Positions 41,688 through 50,942 are shown, numbered from the stretch's first letter. The stretch: 64,000 nt of DNA from Fimenecus sp045579305 (GCA_045579305.1 JAZNLY010000056.1:1-64000), one strand, 5' to 3'. Notes: a model not told the origin generated them from the sequence alone. Program-made: numbers and translations.

Positions 41688-42582
41688 TCACAACACTCCC
41701 TTGTTCTTTAAGATATTTGCCCATAGAAATAAGGCTACCTACGGAACCTGTGAACATACCAATCGCTAAGAATAACAACAAGATGTATCCAGCATATGGA
41801 CGGAATGCAACAGGCTCAAATAATTCAAGAAGGTCTTGGAATATATAAGCAACACCATAATAAAGTCCTGCAAGTACTCCAAAAGAGACCAAACTGGAAA
41901 TACCACCTATAACAATGCCTTCAATCATGAATGGCCAACGGATAAACCAGTTTGTAGCACCAACGGCTTTCATAATACTGATTTCAAGTTTTCGTGAGAA
42001 CATTGTAATACGGATTGTGTTTGCAATAATAAAGAGTGACACTACAAACAGAAGTATAACCATACCTAATATTACAACAGTAACTGCCTTACGAATATCA
42101 ATAAGCTTATCTGCAACGTCGCTGTTTTCTCTGACAGTGTCAACGTAGTCAAGTCCTTCTAATCCTTTTACAGTTTTTCTGAAAAGTGACATATCCTTTA
42201 CGACTACTTTGAATGCATCGGGCATTGGATTTTCCATACCTTCAAGAAGTACGGCATCTTCACCCATTTCTTCTTTACTTTTTTCAAAAGCTTCTTCTTT
42301 TGAAACGAAGACACATTCTTCAACATTTCCAAGGTCGATGACATTCTTCTTCAATTCATCAATCTGTGGGTCAGTTGTATTATCCTCTATGTAAACCATA
42401 ATAACGTTCTGACTTTCAATACTATCAAGCAATGCATTAATATTGAAGAAAAGCATTGAACCAAGTCCGATAATTACAAGACAAGCCATAAGAACTGTGA
42501 TTGACGCCAATGACATCAATCTGTTTACCCAGACGTTACGGAAACCTTCTTTTGTTAAATAACCTAAACTTGCACCTTTCAC
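41677..42582 (-). CDS. ftsX: Cell division protein FtsX
   Basis: The 301-residue membrane protein has four helices: one near residues 20-45, a large extracellular loop (about 50-165), and three in the C-terminal half, with SRKLEISIMKAVGATNWFIRWPF, the typical FtsX coupling region. It works with the FtsE ATPase and passes a signal across the membrane to the EnvC-like protein coded next. The GTG start overlaps the ftsE stop (GTGA), with GGAGGTG upstream. Confidence 0.95.
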   Translation of the reverse strand: MKGASLGYLTKEGFRNVWVNRLMSLASITVLMACLVIIGLGSMLFFNINALLDSIESQNVIMVYIEDNTTDPQIDELKKNVIDLGNVEECVFVSKEEAFEKSKEEMGEDAVLLEGMENPMPDAFKVVVKDMSLFRKTVKGLEGLDYVDTVRENSDVADKLIDIRKAVTVVILGMVILLFVVSLFIIANTIRITMFSRKLEISIMKAVGATNWFIRWPFMIEGIVIGGISSLVSFGVLAGLYYGVAYIFQDLLELFEPVAFRPYAGYILLLFLAIGMFTGSVGSLISMGKYLKEQGSVVSEN

Positions 42583-43547
42583 TGAACGTCACCTCCGTCA
42601 TTTTTATCCTCAGTTTCTGCGGAAGCTTCGTTAAATGATACAGTAACATCCTCCACACCATATGATTTCATGAAATCCTCAAGGTCCTTATCACTGTTTG
42701 GCTGATGATAGAAGGATGTCTGTTTTGCATCGTCATCATCAAGTTCAAGAAGTGATGTAATAACTTCATCTTTCATCTGGTCAACAGTATTCTGAAGCTC
42801 CTGTTCTGCTGCTTCTTTCATTTCAGCCTGAGTTTCATAAGTTACAGTATGCTCTTCCTTCTGTGTTTCTTCCACATATTGTTTAGCAACAGTGTCTGAA
42901 ACAACTTCACCCTGGTTAATTGTGATAACACGATGGTTAAATCGACGAACAAGTTCGTGTTCATGAGTAACCATAACAACAGTTGTGCCATTAGCATTGA
43001 TATGATTCAACAAATCAACGATTTCATATGACATCTCAGGGTCAATATTACCTGTAGGCTCGTCGGCGATGATAATACCTGCATTATTAACAAGAGCACG
43101 TGCAAGAGCTACTCTCTGCTGCTCACCACCTGAAAGCTGTGTTGGTAACTGTCTTGCCTTTGATGTAAGACCAACAAGGCTCAATACATATGGAACTCTC
43201 TTTCTTATATCCTTTTCCTTTGAGCCGATAACACGCATTGCGAACGCAACATTGTCATATACAGTCATATTAGGAATAAGACGGAAGTCCTGGAAAACGA
43301 TACCCATTGTTCTTCTGAACTTTGGAATCTCTCTCCTTTTCATCTTATTCAGATTGAAATTATTGATTATTACGGAACCGCTGGAAGCAACCTGCTCTCT
43401 CATAATAATCTTCAGGAATGTACTTTTACCTGCACCTGATGAACCTACAATGAAAACGAATTCACCGTCTTCAATTTTAAGGGAAACATCACGGAGAGCA
43501 TTTGTGCCACTATCATATGTTTTTGATACGTTTTTAAATTCAATCAC
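42579..43547 (-). CDS. ftsE: Cell division ATPase FtsE with C-terminal extension
   Basis: The ABC domain (about 1-225) has Walker A GSSGAGKS, signature LSGGEQQR, Walker B IIIADEPTGN and the H-loop VTHEHELV. FtsE proteins usually end near residue 228. Here about 95 more residues follow, acidic and Gln-rich with one helical stretch, ending EDKNDGGDVQ. The GTG at 43547 has AAGGTG 6 bases upstream and matches the family start IEFKNVSKTY; the open frame runs 22 codons further without support. The extension could regulate ATPase activity or bind a cytoplasmic partner. Confidence 0.93.
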   Translation of the reverse strand: MIEFKNVSKTYDSGTNALRDVSLKIEDGEFVFIVGSSGAGKSTFLKIIMREQVASSGSVIINNFNLNKMKRREIPKFRRTMGIVFQDFRLIPNMTVYDNVAFAMRVIGSKEKDIRKRVPYVLSLVGLTSKARQLPTQLSGGEQQRVALARALVNNAGIIIADEPTGNIDPEMSYEIVDLLNHINANGTTVVMVTHEHELVRRFNHRVITINQGEVVSDTVAKQYVEETQKEEHTVTYETQAEMKEAAEQELQNTVDQMKDEVITSLLELDDDDAKQTSFYHQPNSDKDLEDFMKSYGVEDVTVSFNEASAETEDKNDGGDVQ

Positions 43548-43623
43548 GATATGCACCTTATCCTTTGTTTTAATTAAAATCTGGCTTTGGCCACAATAAC
43601 TCACAATAGTCATTGTCGGATTG

Positions 43624-43651
43624 ATTATACCACAAAATGTTATTTTTGTAA
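43624..43651 (-). promoter_or_regulatory. Promoter of the ftsEX operon
   Basis: TATAAT on the minus strand preceded by TG one base away (extended -10), with TTACAA 16 bases upstream. It is about 77 bases before the ftsE start. Confidence 0.6.
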
Positions 43652-43725
43652 CCCTTTTTTAAAATTTGTTAACATTATTCGTCACTTTGCACAAATATTA
43701 CGCGCGTCTTTACAACAAAACTAAC

Positions 43726-43756
43726 GAAAAAGGAGAAGTATTGCCACTTCTCCTTA
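43726..43756 (-). terminator. Terminator of the PucR/CdaR-type regulator gene
   Basis: AAGGAGAAGT pairs with ACTTCTCCTT, with TTTTT following on the minus strand, 15 bases after the stop at 43771. Confidence 0.85.
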
Positions 43757-43770
43757 ATATAATAGACATA

Positions 43771-44856
43771 TTAATACTTAATAGGATTAGCATCAAGGTA
43801 TTTTTTAACCATCAATGCTACTTTAAATACAATTGCATCATCAAATTCACGAAGGTCAAGACCTGTAAGTTTCTTGATTTTTTCAAGACGATAAACAAGT
43901 GTATTTCTGTGTACAAACAATTTTCTTGATGTTTCTGAAACATTAAGATTGTTCTCAAAGAATTTCTGAATTGTGAAAAGGGTTTCGTGGTCAAGACTTT
44001 CAATTGACCCACGCTTGAAAATTTCATGAAGGAACATTTCACAAAGTGTTGTAGGAAGCTGATAAATAAGTCTTGCGATACCAAGATTATCATAACTTAC
44101 AATTGTCTTTTCTGTGTCAAACACCTTACCCACTTCAAGTGAAACCTGAGCTTCACGATATGAACGGGCTAATTCCTTGATACTGTCAATAGCTGTACCG
44201 ATACCAACAAGTACATGAGTATAATACTCTGTTCCAAGTGAATCAGCAATTGAACGAGCAAGTTTTTCAAGGTCTTTTGTTTCGATATTATTCTTAACTT
44301 CTTTAACAAGAGCGATATCAGTTTCATTGATATTAATTACAAAATCTTTTGACTTATCCGGGAACAAGTCCTGAATAATATCAAATACAGAAACATCGTT
44401 CTTTTCTGTAATTCTGATTAAAAGAACAGCACGTGTAACATCATTACTGAAATGAAGTTCCCTTGCCTTTATATAGATATCCCCCGGAAGAATATTATCA
44501 AGAATAATATTTTTGATAAAGTTACCACGGTCATACTTCTCATCATAATACTGTTTGATTGTAGAAAGCGAAACAGAAAGAACGCCAACATATCTGTCGG
44601 CAGTTATATCATCACCCTCAACAAAAACCGCATATGCAGGGTGCATCTGTGTCCCGAAACTCTTGTATGTATATCCGTCCACAACAATTTTTTCTGTAGA
44701 TGCAAAAACTTCAGCCACAGCGTTGGACTGCACTTCACCGATTCGTCCCAACTCACTACAGGAAATAACAGTACCTGTCTCATCAATTGTGCCGAATGTT
44801 CTTTCAACAACATCTGACATCTGATGAACAACTCCCTGAAACAATCTGTTTGACAT
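43771..44856 (-). CDS. PucR/CdaR-type transcriptional regulator
   Basis: The 361-residue protein ends with the PucR helix-turn-helix (FFENNLNVSETSRKLFVHRNTLVYRLEKIKKLTGLDL and a final AIVFKVALMVKKYL). The middle is a GGDEF-like degenerate domain as in CdaR, and the first 130 residues resemble a small-ligand sensor. Such regulators respond to sugar acids, purines or amino acids; the ligand here is unknown. It stands alone with its own promoter and terminator. AAGGTGG precedes the ATG. Confidence 0.85.
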   Translation of the reverse strand: MSNRLFQGVVHQMSDVVERTFGTIDETGTVISCSELGRIGEVQSNAVAEVFASTEKIVVDGYTYKSFGTQMHPAYAVFVEGDDITADRYVGVLSVSLSTIKQYYDEKYDRGNFIKNIILDNILPGDIYIKARELHFSNDVTRAVLLIRITEKNDVSVFDIIQDLFPDKSKDFVININETDIALVKEVKNNIETKDLEKLARSIADSLGTEYYTHVLVGIGTAIDSIKELARSYREAQVSLEVGKVFDTEKTIVSYDNLGIARLIYQLPTTLCEMFLHEIFKRGSIESLDHETLFTIQKFFENNLNVSETSRKLFVHRNTLVYRLEKIKKLTGLDLREFDDAIVFKVALMVKKYLDANPIKY

Positions 44857-44900
44857 CGTTATACCACCTTTTATACAAATTCACAATTACATTCCTATGT

Positions 44901-44929
44901 ATTTTACACAATAAAATACGTTTTTGCAA
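44901..44929 (-). promoter_or_regulatory. Promoter of the PucR/CdaR-type regulator
   Basis: TTGCAA and TAAAAT on the minus strand with 17 bases between them, 45 bases before the ATG. Confidence 0.7.
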
Positions 44930-45057
44930 GTGAATTTTTGATATTTTCTAACTTTTTTCAAACATTTTACACAAAAATTTCCGTTTTTTTTGTATAATAC
45001 ACGCATTTTGAGCCTTTTTTTGCCTTAATTTTCTTTGTTGAAAATGACTAATAGTCT

Positions 45058-45771
45058 TTATATCTGTGACACTTTCAAAAGCTCTTCGGGGGTAATTTCA
45101 CGACACTCGCCGGGTTTTAATGTACTATCCAGTTCAAGATTTCCCATCTTAAGACGATGAAGGGAAACAACCTTATTGCCTCTTGCCGCAAACATTCTTT
45201 TCACCTGATGATATTTACCCTCACAAATCATAATCTTCACAAAAGGCTTGTCCCTTGTCTGCATTTTCTCCACTTTTGCCTCTTTCAGCACTGTACCGTC
45301 ACCGAGAGTAATGCCGTTTTCAAGTGATTCTATATCTTCCTGAGTCAATTCATGCTCAAGCTCTGCAACATAAGTTTTGAAAATATGATTTTTCGGTGAC
45401 AATATTCTATGGGCAAAATCACCATCATCAGTTATAAGAACAAAGCCCGTTGTATCCTTATCAAGTCTCCCTGCAGGAAAAAGTCCTTTTCTGAAAAGCT
45501 CATCCGGCACTAAATCCACAACAGTTTCATCCTTGTCGCTATCACTTGCAGAAACAACACCCGCGGGTTTATTGAGCATTATATAAATATGCTTTTTCAG
45601 TGAAATCAGAATGCCGTCTACAAACACTTCGTCCACATTTTCATCTATTTTCACAGAACTATCCTTCACGACTTTTCCATTTACAGATATTCTGCCTTTT
45701 TTCATCATTTCTTTCACATCACGACGGGATAATGTTCCTTGTGACGCGAGAATTTTATCAAGTCTTTCCAT
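45058..45771 (-). CDS. rsuA: RsuA/RluB-family pseudouridine synthase
   Basis: The 237-residue protein has an N-terminal S4 RNA-binding domain (MERLDKILASQGTLSRRDVK) and the catalytic segment FPAGRLDKDTTGFVLITDDGD, where the Asp of RLD is the nucleophile. CEGKYHQVKRMFAARG is the second conserved motif. It modifies a uridine in ribosomal RNA, probably 16S position 516 as RsuA does, but subfamily is uncertain. It begins 6 bases after the DUF4830 gene in the same unit. Confidence 0.88.
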   Translation of the reverse strand: MERLDKILASQGTLSRRDVKEMMKKGRISVNGKVVKDSSVKIDENVDEVFVDGILISLKKHIYIMLNKPAGVVSASDSDKDETVVDLVPDELFRKGLFPAGRLDKDTTGFVLITDDGDFAHRILSPKNHIFKTYVAELEHELTQEDIESLENGITLGDGTVLKEAKVEKMQTRDKPFVKIMICEGKYHQVKRMFAARGNKVVSLHRLKMGNLELDSTLKPGECREITPEELLKVSQI

Positions 45772-45777
45772 ATTTCA

Positions 45778-46248
45778 TCAAGTTTTTGAAAACCCGTGCA
45801 TAAATCCATCGATTCTGACTGAGCAGATATCTCCACCGATTACTTTCCCATCATAAACCAGTATGTTGGCATGGATGCAATCCTGATTTTCATACCCTTC
45901 ATAGTTTTTTACAATATAAGTCCAGCATTTTACTCTTTTTTCTGCAAAAGCAGTCAGGTCAAACCCCTGTTTCTTCTGAATGTCGTTATAAGCAACATAA
46001 GTGTCACTGAATTCAGCAGGAATAATAATTTCTTTAATCTCAATAGGGTCCTCCTCAACTTCCCATCCAAACTGGGAAATAAAACCCATACGCTCTTCGT
46101 GAGAATCTGCATTAAAAGACAACTCATTCATACTAGATGTCTGTTGGCTTTCCTTTGAAAGTATAAACAGAGAAATAACCGTCATCAAAACAAAAGCCAT
46201 AAGTATTCCCACTTTTATCTGCCCTGACTTTACTGAATACACAAACAT
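45778..46248 (-). CDS. DUF4830-like membrane-anchored protein
   Basis: The 156-residue protein has one N-terminal membrane helix (VGILMAFVLMTVISLFILS) and a soluble domain: RMGFISQFGWEVEEDPIEI, EEIIIPAEFSDTYVAYNDIQKKQGFDL and YDGKVIGGDICSVRIDGFMHGF. This matches DUF4830, a family of unknown function in Clostridia. The ATG at 46248 has GAGGTG upstream. That site lies in one arm of a perfect 9-bp inverted repeat. Confidence 0.75.
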   Translation of the reverse strand: MFVYSVKSGQIKVGILMAFVLMTVISLFILSKESQQTSSMNELSFNADSHEERMGFISQFGWEVEEDPIEIKEIIIPAEFSDTYVAYNDIQKKQGFDLTAFAEKRVKCWTYIVKNYEGYENQDCIHANILVYDGKVIGGDICSVRIDGFMHGFSKT

Positions 46249-46253
46249 AAATA

Positions 46254-46299
46254 TACACCTCGAACACAATTTATATAAATAAATATGCTACGAGGTGTA
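46254..46299 (-). promoter_or_regulatory. Inverted repeat covering the DUF4830 ribosome site
   Basis: TACACCTCG and CGAGGTGTA are perfect complements 28 bases apart. The downstream arm holds the GAGGTG ribosome site. It could limit translation or terminate the upstream transcript, though no T-run follows. Confidence 0.45.
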
Positions 46300-46327
46300 C
46301 TTCTTATGATATTAAATATCCAATGAA

Positions 46328-46861
46328 TTATTCATCAACGCGTCTTGCCTGTGCTGCAGCTTTAAGGTGCTGACGTGCACGACGGATTTCGTTAACAGAA
46401 TTTGTGAGAGATTCGTCAGCAACAGCAACAATGTTTTCCACATATTCGCTTGCGCTCTGGCGCATCTCTTTTGACCAGTTTCTAGCCTGCTCTGTAAGTT
46501 CAGCAGCAGACGCTCTTGCCTGTTCAACGATTTCGTTAGCAGTCTGTCTTGCCTGCTGGATAATTTCTTCAGCCTGCATTTCTGCTCCTCTTGTGATTTC
46601 GTCTTCAGAAATGATTTCCTTCGCTCTTGTATGTGCCTGTTCAATAATCTTGTCAGCATTATCCTGAGCGCCTGTAAGGATTTCCTTTCTTTCTGAAGCT
46701 ATCTTTCTTGCCTGCATAAGTTCTTCAGGCATATTGAGTCTGATGTCTTCAATAGCTGTTTTGATAGCCTCTGCATCAACGAGAAGATTGGAAGTGAACG
46801 GAACTGTTTTTCCTTCTTCAAGTATAGATTCGATTTCTTCAAGCAAGTTTTCTATTGTCAT
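46328..46861 (-). CDS. Coiled-coil protein coded after coaD (b-subunit-like, function unknown)
   Basis: The 177-residue protein is almost all helix: a short N-terminal part (MTIENLLEEIESILEEGKTV), then repeated AEEIIQQARQTANEIVEQAR segments like those of stalk or septum proteins (AtpF, DivIVA). There is no membrane helix. Clostridia often carry a related gene after coaD. Its start overlaps the coaD stop by 4 bases, so it is translated with it. A cell-envelope or division role is only a guess. Confidence 0.75.
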   Translation of the reverse strand: MTIENLLEEIESILEEGKTVPFTSNLLVDAEAIKTAIEDIRLNMPEELMQARKIASERKEILTGAQDNADKIIEQAHTRAKEIISEDEITRGAEMQAEEIIQQARQTANEIVEQARASAAELTEQARNWSKEMRQSASEYVENIVAVADESLTNSVNEIRRARQHLKAAAQARRVDE

Positions 46862-47352
46862 TTGCTTACACCCCTTTTAATTCTTTCTACTATATCTTTA
46901 CAAATTATTTCAGGAACAAAATCACTTATGTCCCCACCTAATTCGCAAATCTGCTTTACTGCGCTTGAACTGAGATACAGATTTTCAACCCTTGTGTTGA
47001 TAAATACTGTTTCAAGCTCACTATTTAATTTTTTATTCATCTGTGCCTGCTGGAATTCGTATTCAAAGTCCGACACAGCACGAAGTCCCTTGACAACGGC
47101 AACAGCGTTCTTCATCCTGGCATATTCTGCCAGGAGACCTTCATAGATATCCACCTCAACATTGGGGAAGTCTTTAGTGCAACGTTTTATAAGTTCAGCT
47201 CTTTCCTCATAAGAGAAGCAGAAATTTGTTTTTGTGGGATTTTTCATAACAACCACAATAACATGGTCAAATAACTTTGCACTTCTTCTGATAATATCAA
47301 GATGTCCGTTTGTAACCGGGTCAAAACTACCCGGACAAATTACAGTTTTCAT
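46858..47352 (-). CDS. coaD: Phosphopantetheine adenylyltransferase
   Basis: The 164-residue protein has the nucleotidyltransferase motif PGSFDPVTNGHLDII (TxGH), KGLRAVSDFEYEFQQAQMN and the ISSS-like YLSSSAVKQ motif. It makes dephospho-CoA from phosphopantetheine and ATP. The length is normal. The ATG at 47352 gives the family start MKTVICPGSFDP; a GTG three codons up overlaps the rsmD stop. Confidence 0.96.
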   Translation of the reverse strand: MKTVICPGSFDPVTNGHLDIIRRSAKLFDHVIVVVMKNPTKTNFCFSYEERAELIKRCTKDFPNVEVDIYEGLLAEYARMKNAVAVVKGLRAVSDFEYEFQQAQMNKKLNSELETVFINTRVENLYLSSSAVKQICELGGDISDFVPEIICKDIVERIKRGVSK

Positions 47353-47357
47353 ATTTT

Positions 47358-47897
47358 TCACTTATTCTTTCTGTATGCAGTAACCTTTATCTTACCATAC
47401 TTGTACTCACGATATTTTGTAAAATCACCTGCTGCTTCAGGTAAAACCTCACGTAATTCGCTTTCACAGAGAATAACACCATAGTCCGTCATTTTTTCTG
47501 CCACTGCAGATAAAACACTATCCAGAATATTTTTGTTATATGGTGGGTCAAGAAAAGCAATATCAAATTTATCGTGACTCAATGTTATATACATCTTTCC
47601 GTCACCACAAAAAACACTTGCCTTTTTTTCAAAACCAACTGTTTTAAGATTCTGTTTTACAACCTCGATTGAGCGGTTTGATGAGTCAACAAAAGTACAA
47701 TGCTTTGCGCCACGACTAAGAGCCTCTATACCCAACTGTCCTGAACCTGCAAACAAGTCAAGAACCGATGCACCCTCAACATCAAACTGGATAATGTTGA
47801 AAATACTTTCCTTAACCCGGTCGGTGGTAGGACGGACATCATCGCCCTCAAGTGTTATAAGTTTTCTTCCTCTGGCTTCGCCTGTTATTACTCTCAT
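47358..47897 (-). CDS. rsmD: 16S rRNA (guanine966-N2)-methyltransferase
   Basis: The 179-residue protein starts MRVITGEARGRKL, has the AdoMet motif VLDLFAGSGQLGIEALSRGA and the catalytic FLDPPY. It methylates G966 of 16S rRNA. The rsmD-coaD pairing is widespread. The ATG at 47897 has CGGAG upstream; the open frame extends 20 codons beyond it without homology. Confidence 0.95.
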   Translation of the reverse strand: MRVITGEARGRKLITLEGDDVRPTTDRVKESIFNIIQFDVEGASVLDLFAGSGQLGIEALSRGAKHCTFVDSSNRSIEVVKQNLKTVGFEKKASVFCGDGKMYITLSHDKFDIAFLDPPYNKNILDSVLSAVAEKMTDYGVILCESELREVLPEAAGDFTKYREYKYGKIKVTAYRKNK

Positions 47898-47983
47898 ATA
47901 TTCACTCCGTTGTGTCAATACCACGTGTATTATCTCATTTTTATATGAATTTGTCAAATTTTTTTAAGATGTTACTGGAAAAA

Positions 47984-48643
47984 TCAACCATTTTTTAATG
48001 AAATAAGCTGTTTTTTAAGGTCGTTTACAGTTTCTACTATGTATTTTGCCCCGGCTTTTTCAATTATTTCACGGTCGCGAAATCCCCAAAGTACACCTAT
48101 GGATGGGATTCCTGCATTATTTGCTGTGAGAATATCTGTATCAGCATCGCCTACAAACACAGTGTTTTCCAACTTACTGCCTAATTTTTCAAGAGCATAA
48201 TAAACACCATCAGGTGCAGGTTTGTTTGGTCTGTTATCCACACTGCCAACAACCAAATCAATTTCAGGGAACAATCTGTTACACAATTCCTGTGCAGCGT
48301 AGTCAACTTTATTTGTCACAATAGCAGTTTTGAAACCTGCTTTTTTAATATCAGAAAGCATATTACAAATGCCCTCATAAGGAGCTGTTTTATCCTCCAT
48401 ATGAACTTTATAATAATCATTAAAATCCTTGAAGCAAACATCAAAGGTTTCTGTGCCCACAATATCTTCCGGCACTGCTCTTTCCACTAAAAGACGGATT
48501 CCATTACCAACAAAAGAACGGATTTCATCCAGATTCCGTAAAGGAAATCCCTGTCTTTCAAGAGCAAAATTGACGCTGTCCATAAGGTCTTCAAGAGTGT
48601 TTAAAAGTGTTCCGTCCAGGTCAAAAATTATTGTATCAATCAT
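47984..48643 (-). CDS. gph: HAD-family phosphatase, phosphoglycolate phosphatase-like
   Basis: The 219-residue protein has HAD motif I IFDLDGTLLNT, motif II IVTNK, motif III NKPAPDGVYYALEKLG and motif IV FVGDADTDILTANNAG. The cap is of the Gph/PGPase type. It lies 3 bases after the uvrC stop in the same operon. The substrate is probably 2-phosphoglycolate from damaged DNA ends, or a broad set; this is not fixed by sequence. GAGGA precedes the ATG. Confidence 0.85.
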   Translation of the reverse strand: MIDTIIFDLDGTLLNTLEDLMDSVNFALERQGFPLRNLDEIRSFVGNGIRLLVERAVPEDIVGTETFDVCFKDFNDYYKVHMEDKTAPYEGICNMLSDIKKAGFKTAIVTNKVDYAAQELCNRLFPEIDLVVGSVDNRPNKPAPDGVYYALEKLGSKLENTVFVGDADTDILTANNAGIPSIGVLWGFRDREIIEKAGAKYIVETVNDLKKQLISLKNG

Positions 48644-48646
48644 TTT

Positions 48647-50482
48647 TTATTCCTCACTATAGTATTCACATATTTTCTCTGCAAGTTGCCGGTTAATTCC
48701 TTTAACCTTCTGTAATTCTTCAACAGACGCAGATTTTATATTTTTTATCGTTTTAAATGTTTTAAGCAGGTCTTTTGCCTTTTTCTCACCAATTCCGTCG
48801 ATTTTTGTGAGAGACAATTCAAGGCCACGTTTTGTATGTTTTTTGTGGTGAAAGCCAACAGAAAAGCGATGAACCTCTTCCTGAATTTCCGAAATGAGAG
48901 TAAAGGCACTTCTCAAAGAATTTATAGAGATTTCACCACCGTCACCTGTAATTGCGCGGGTTTTGTGTTTGGAATCTTTAACCATACCAAACAGTGGAAT
49001 CTGAAGATTCTTTTCTGTCAAAACCTCTTTTACAACACTTACCTGACCTTTACCACCGTCAAGGAGGATTAAGTCCGGTAATTTCCCAAAACCTTCAGTT
49101 ACATTTTCATCCTTATGCTTGAAATACTCATCAAATCTTCGTGACAAGACCTCACGCATCGAGCCATAGTCGTCCTGTCCGACAAAAGACTTAATATTAA
49201 ATGTACGATATGCACGTTTCAGCGGTTTTCCATTTTTGAAAACAATCATTCCGGCTACATTATCTTCTCCACCAGTGTGAGATATATCATACGATTCAAT
49301 GTATTCAGGAGTTTTTTCTAAACCTAAAAGATTTTTAAGTTCTTCCAGTGACTTGATTTCAGAAGATTGCTTACCCTTCTTCTGGGCAAGTTTTTCATAG
49401 GCATTCTCACGACACATATTCACAAGTTTAAGCCCCTCACCTCTTTGCGGGACCATCACTGTGCACTTTTTATCACGCACTTTTGTAAGATGTTGCTCCA
49501 CCAAATCCATATCGTCGAAAATTTCATCGCACATTACTTTTTGTGGAACTGTCCGATTCATTCCATAATACTGAATAAGGAAATTACATCTGATGTTTTC
49601 CACCATTTTTTCTGAATCAAAGAAAAAATATTCACTATCACAAAGATGCCCTTTATCAAATCGTAAAACGGTTATACAGATATCATTTTCATCAGATACA
49701 ACTGCAAAAACATCCTTCGAATCATTTGTTTCAGTAACAACCTTTTGTTTTGATTGCATATTCTCGATGGCACGGATTCGGTCACGATATTTCACGGCAT
49801 TTTCAAAATCAAGATTCTCCGAACAGATATTCATTTTTTCTTTAAGTTCTTTTACTATTTTAGTAATATCGCCATTAAGGAAATCCAGAGCATCTTTTAC
49901 TGCCTCATCATATTCTGTTCTGGAAATTTTACCTGTACAGACACCCATACAACGATTTATATGGAAATTTAGACAAGGTCTTCCTTTTTTGAAATCCCTT
50001 GGGAAAACCTTGTTACACTGTGGAAGTCTGAATATCTTGTTTGCTTCGTCAACAGATTGTTTTACAGAATATGAGCTGGTATAGGGTCCTATATAATTGG
50101 CATTCTCGTCGTCCTTTTGTAAAACAGCAGAAATCCTACGATAGGGCTCATCAGTAACCTTTATGTAACTGTAACCCTTATCATCCTTCAGGAGAATATT
50201 GTATTTGGGTTGGTTCTGCTTAATAAGACTTGCCTCAAGTACTAAAGCTTCGAACTCAGAATCAGTAAGTATATAGTCGAAATCATCAACATTTTCCACC
50301 ATTTTACGGACTTTTACAGAGTGTTTATTCTGTGAGCCGAAATACTGACTGACACGGTTTTTAAGTTTTTTTGCCTTGCCGATATAGATAATTTTACCAT
50401 GTTTGTTCTTCATTATATAAACACCGGGTGCAAGAGGTAATTTCATCGATTTCTCTCGAAGAATTGACATTTTTTCGTTCAC
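48647..50482 (-). CDS. uvrC: Excinuclease ABC subunit C
   Basis: The 611-residue protein has the GIY-YIG nuclease domain at the start (APGVYIMKNKHGKIIYIGKAKKLKNRVSQYF), a UVR motif (ENLDFENAVKYRDRIRAIE), the RNase H-like second nuclease (ESYDISHTGGEDNVAGMIVF, LILLDGGKGQ) and helix-hairpin-helix motifs at the end. It incises both sides of bulky lesions in nucleotide excision repair. The GTG at 50482 has AGGAG 8 bases upstream and is preferred to a GTG that abuts the site. Confidence 0.96.
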   Translation of the reverse strand: MNEKMSILREKSMKLPLAPGVYIMKNKHGKIIYIGKAKKLKNRVSQYFGSQNKHSVKVRKMVENVDDFDYILTDSEFEALVLEASLIKQNQPKYNILLKDDKGYSYIKVTDEPYRRISAVLQKDDENANYIGPYTSSYSVKQSVDEANKIFRLPQCNKVFPRDFKKGRPCLNFHINRCMGVCTGKISRTEYDEAVKDALDFLNGDITKIVKELKEKMNICSENLDFENAVKYRDRIRAIENMQSKQKVVTETNDSKDVFAVVSDENDICITVLRFDKGHLCDSEYFFFDSEKMVENIRCNFLIQYYGMNRTVPQKVMCDEIFDDMDLVEQHLTKVRDKKCTVMVPQRGEGLKLVNMCRENAYEKLAQKKGKQSSEIKSLEELKNLLGLEKTPEYIESYDISHTGGEDNVAGMIVFKNGKPLKRAYRTFNIKSFVGQDDYGSMREVLSRRFDEYFKHKDENVTEGFGKLPDLILLDGGKGQVSVVKEVLTEKNLQIPLFGMVKDSKHKTRAITGDGGEISINSLRSAFTLISEIQEEVHRFSVGFHHKKHTKRGLELSLTKIDGIGEKKAKDLLKTFKTIKNIKSASVEELQKVKGINRQLAEKICEYYSEE

Positions 50483-50539
50483 AGAATTCACTCCTTTCCA
50501 AGTTAATGTTCAGTATAAAGATATTATATCATAAAACAA

Positions 50540-50577
50540 TAAAAAAATAAAGCACACCACAATTATGTGATGTGCTA
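50540..50577 (-). terminator. Terminator of the HPr gene
   Basis: AGCACATCACA and TGTGGTGTGCT form a stem, and TTATTTTTTT follows on the minus strand, 13 bases after the stop. A -10-like TATAAT for uvrC follows at 50523-50528. Confidence 0.85.
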
Positions 50578-50589
50578 AATTCTGTTTGA

Positions 50590-50853
50590 TTATTCAGCAA
50601 AACCTGATTCAACAAGCTTTACAAGTTCTTCAACAGCCTGTTCTTCATCAGGACCGCCTGCGTGGATACGGATTGTTGTTCCGCCCATAATGCCAAGTGA
50701 AAGAACACCGAGAAGGCTCTTTGCATTTACTCGTCTGTCTTCCTTTTCAACCCAGATTGATGATTTGAATTCATTTGCTTTCTGGATAAAAAATGTTGCT
50801 GGACGTGCATGTAATCCTACCTGATTTTTAACTTCTACATCTTTAGTATACAT
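50590..50853 (-). CDS. ptsH: Phosphocarrier protein HPr
   Basis: The 87-residue protein has the active-site histidine in VGLHARPATFF and the HPr-kinase serine region NAKSLLGVLSLG. Both PTS phosphotransfer and Ser46-type catabolite control are therefore possible. It stands alone with its own promoter and terminator. The absence of ptsI nearby is common in Clostridia. A Crh-like role is excluded by the histidine. Confidence 0.95.
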   Translation of the reverse strand: MYTKDVEVKNQVGLHARPATFFIQKANEFKSSIWVEKEDRRVNAKSLLGVLSLGIMGGTTIRIHAGGPDEEQAVEELVKLVESGFAE

Positions 50854-50914
50854 AAACTCATTCTCCCAAAAGAAAAATATAAATAACAGATTTATACACC
50901 TTTGTTACTAATAT

Positions 50915-50942
50915 ATTATACCACAAAACTCCTACTCGTCAA
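50915..50942 (-). promoter_or_regulatory. Promoter of the HPr gene
   Basis: TTGACG and TATAAT on the minus strand with 16 bases between them, plus TG before the -10 box. Upstream to 51150 there is no gene; a palindrome AAAAAAGGCCTTTTTT lies at about 50945-50960. Confidence 0.75.

Noticed and set aside
43069..43599. 176-codon plus-strand frame
   Set aside because: Antisense to ftsE ATPase motifs; low complexity.
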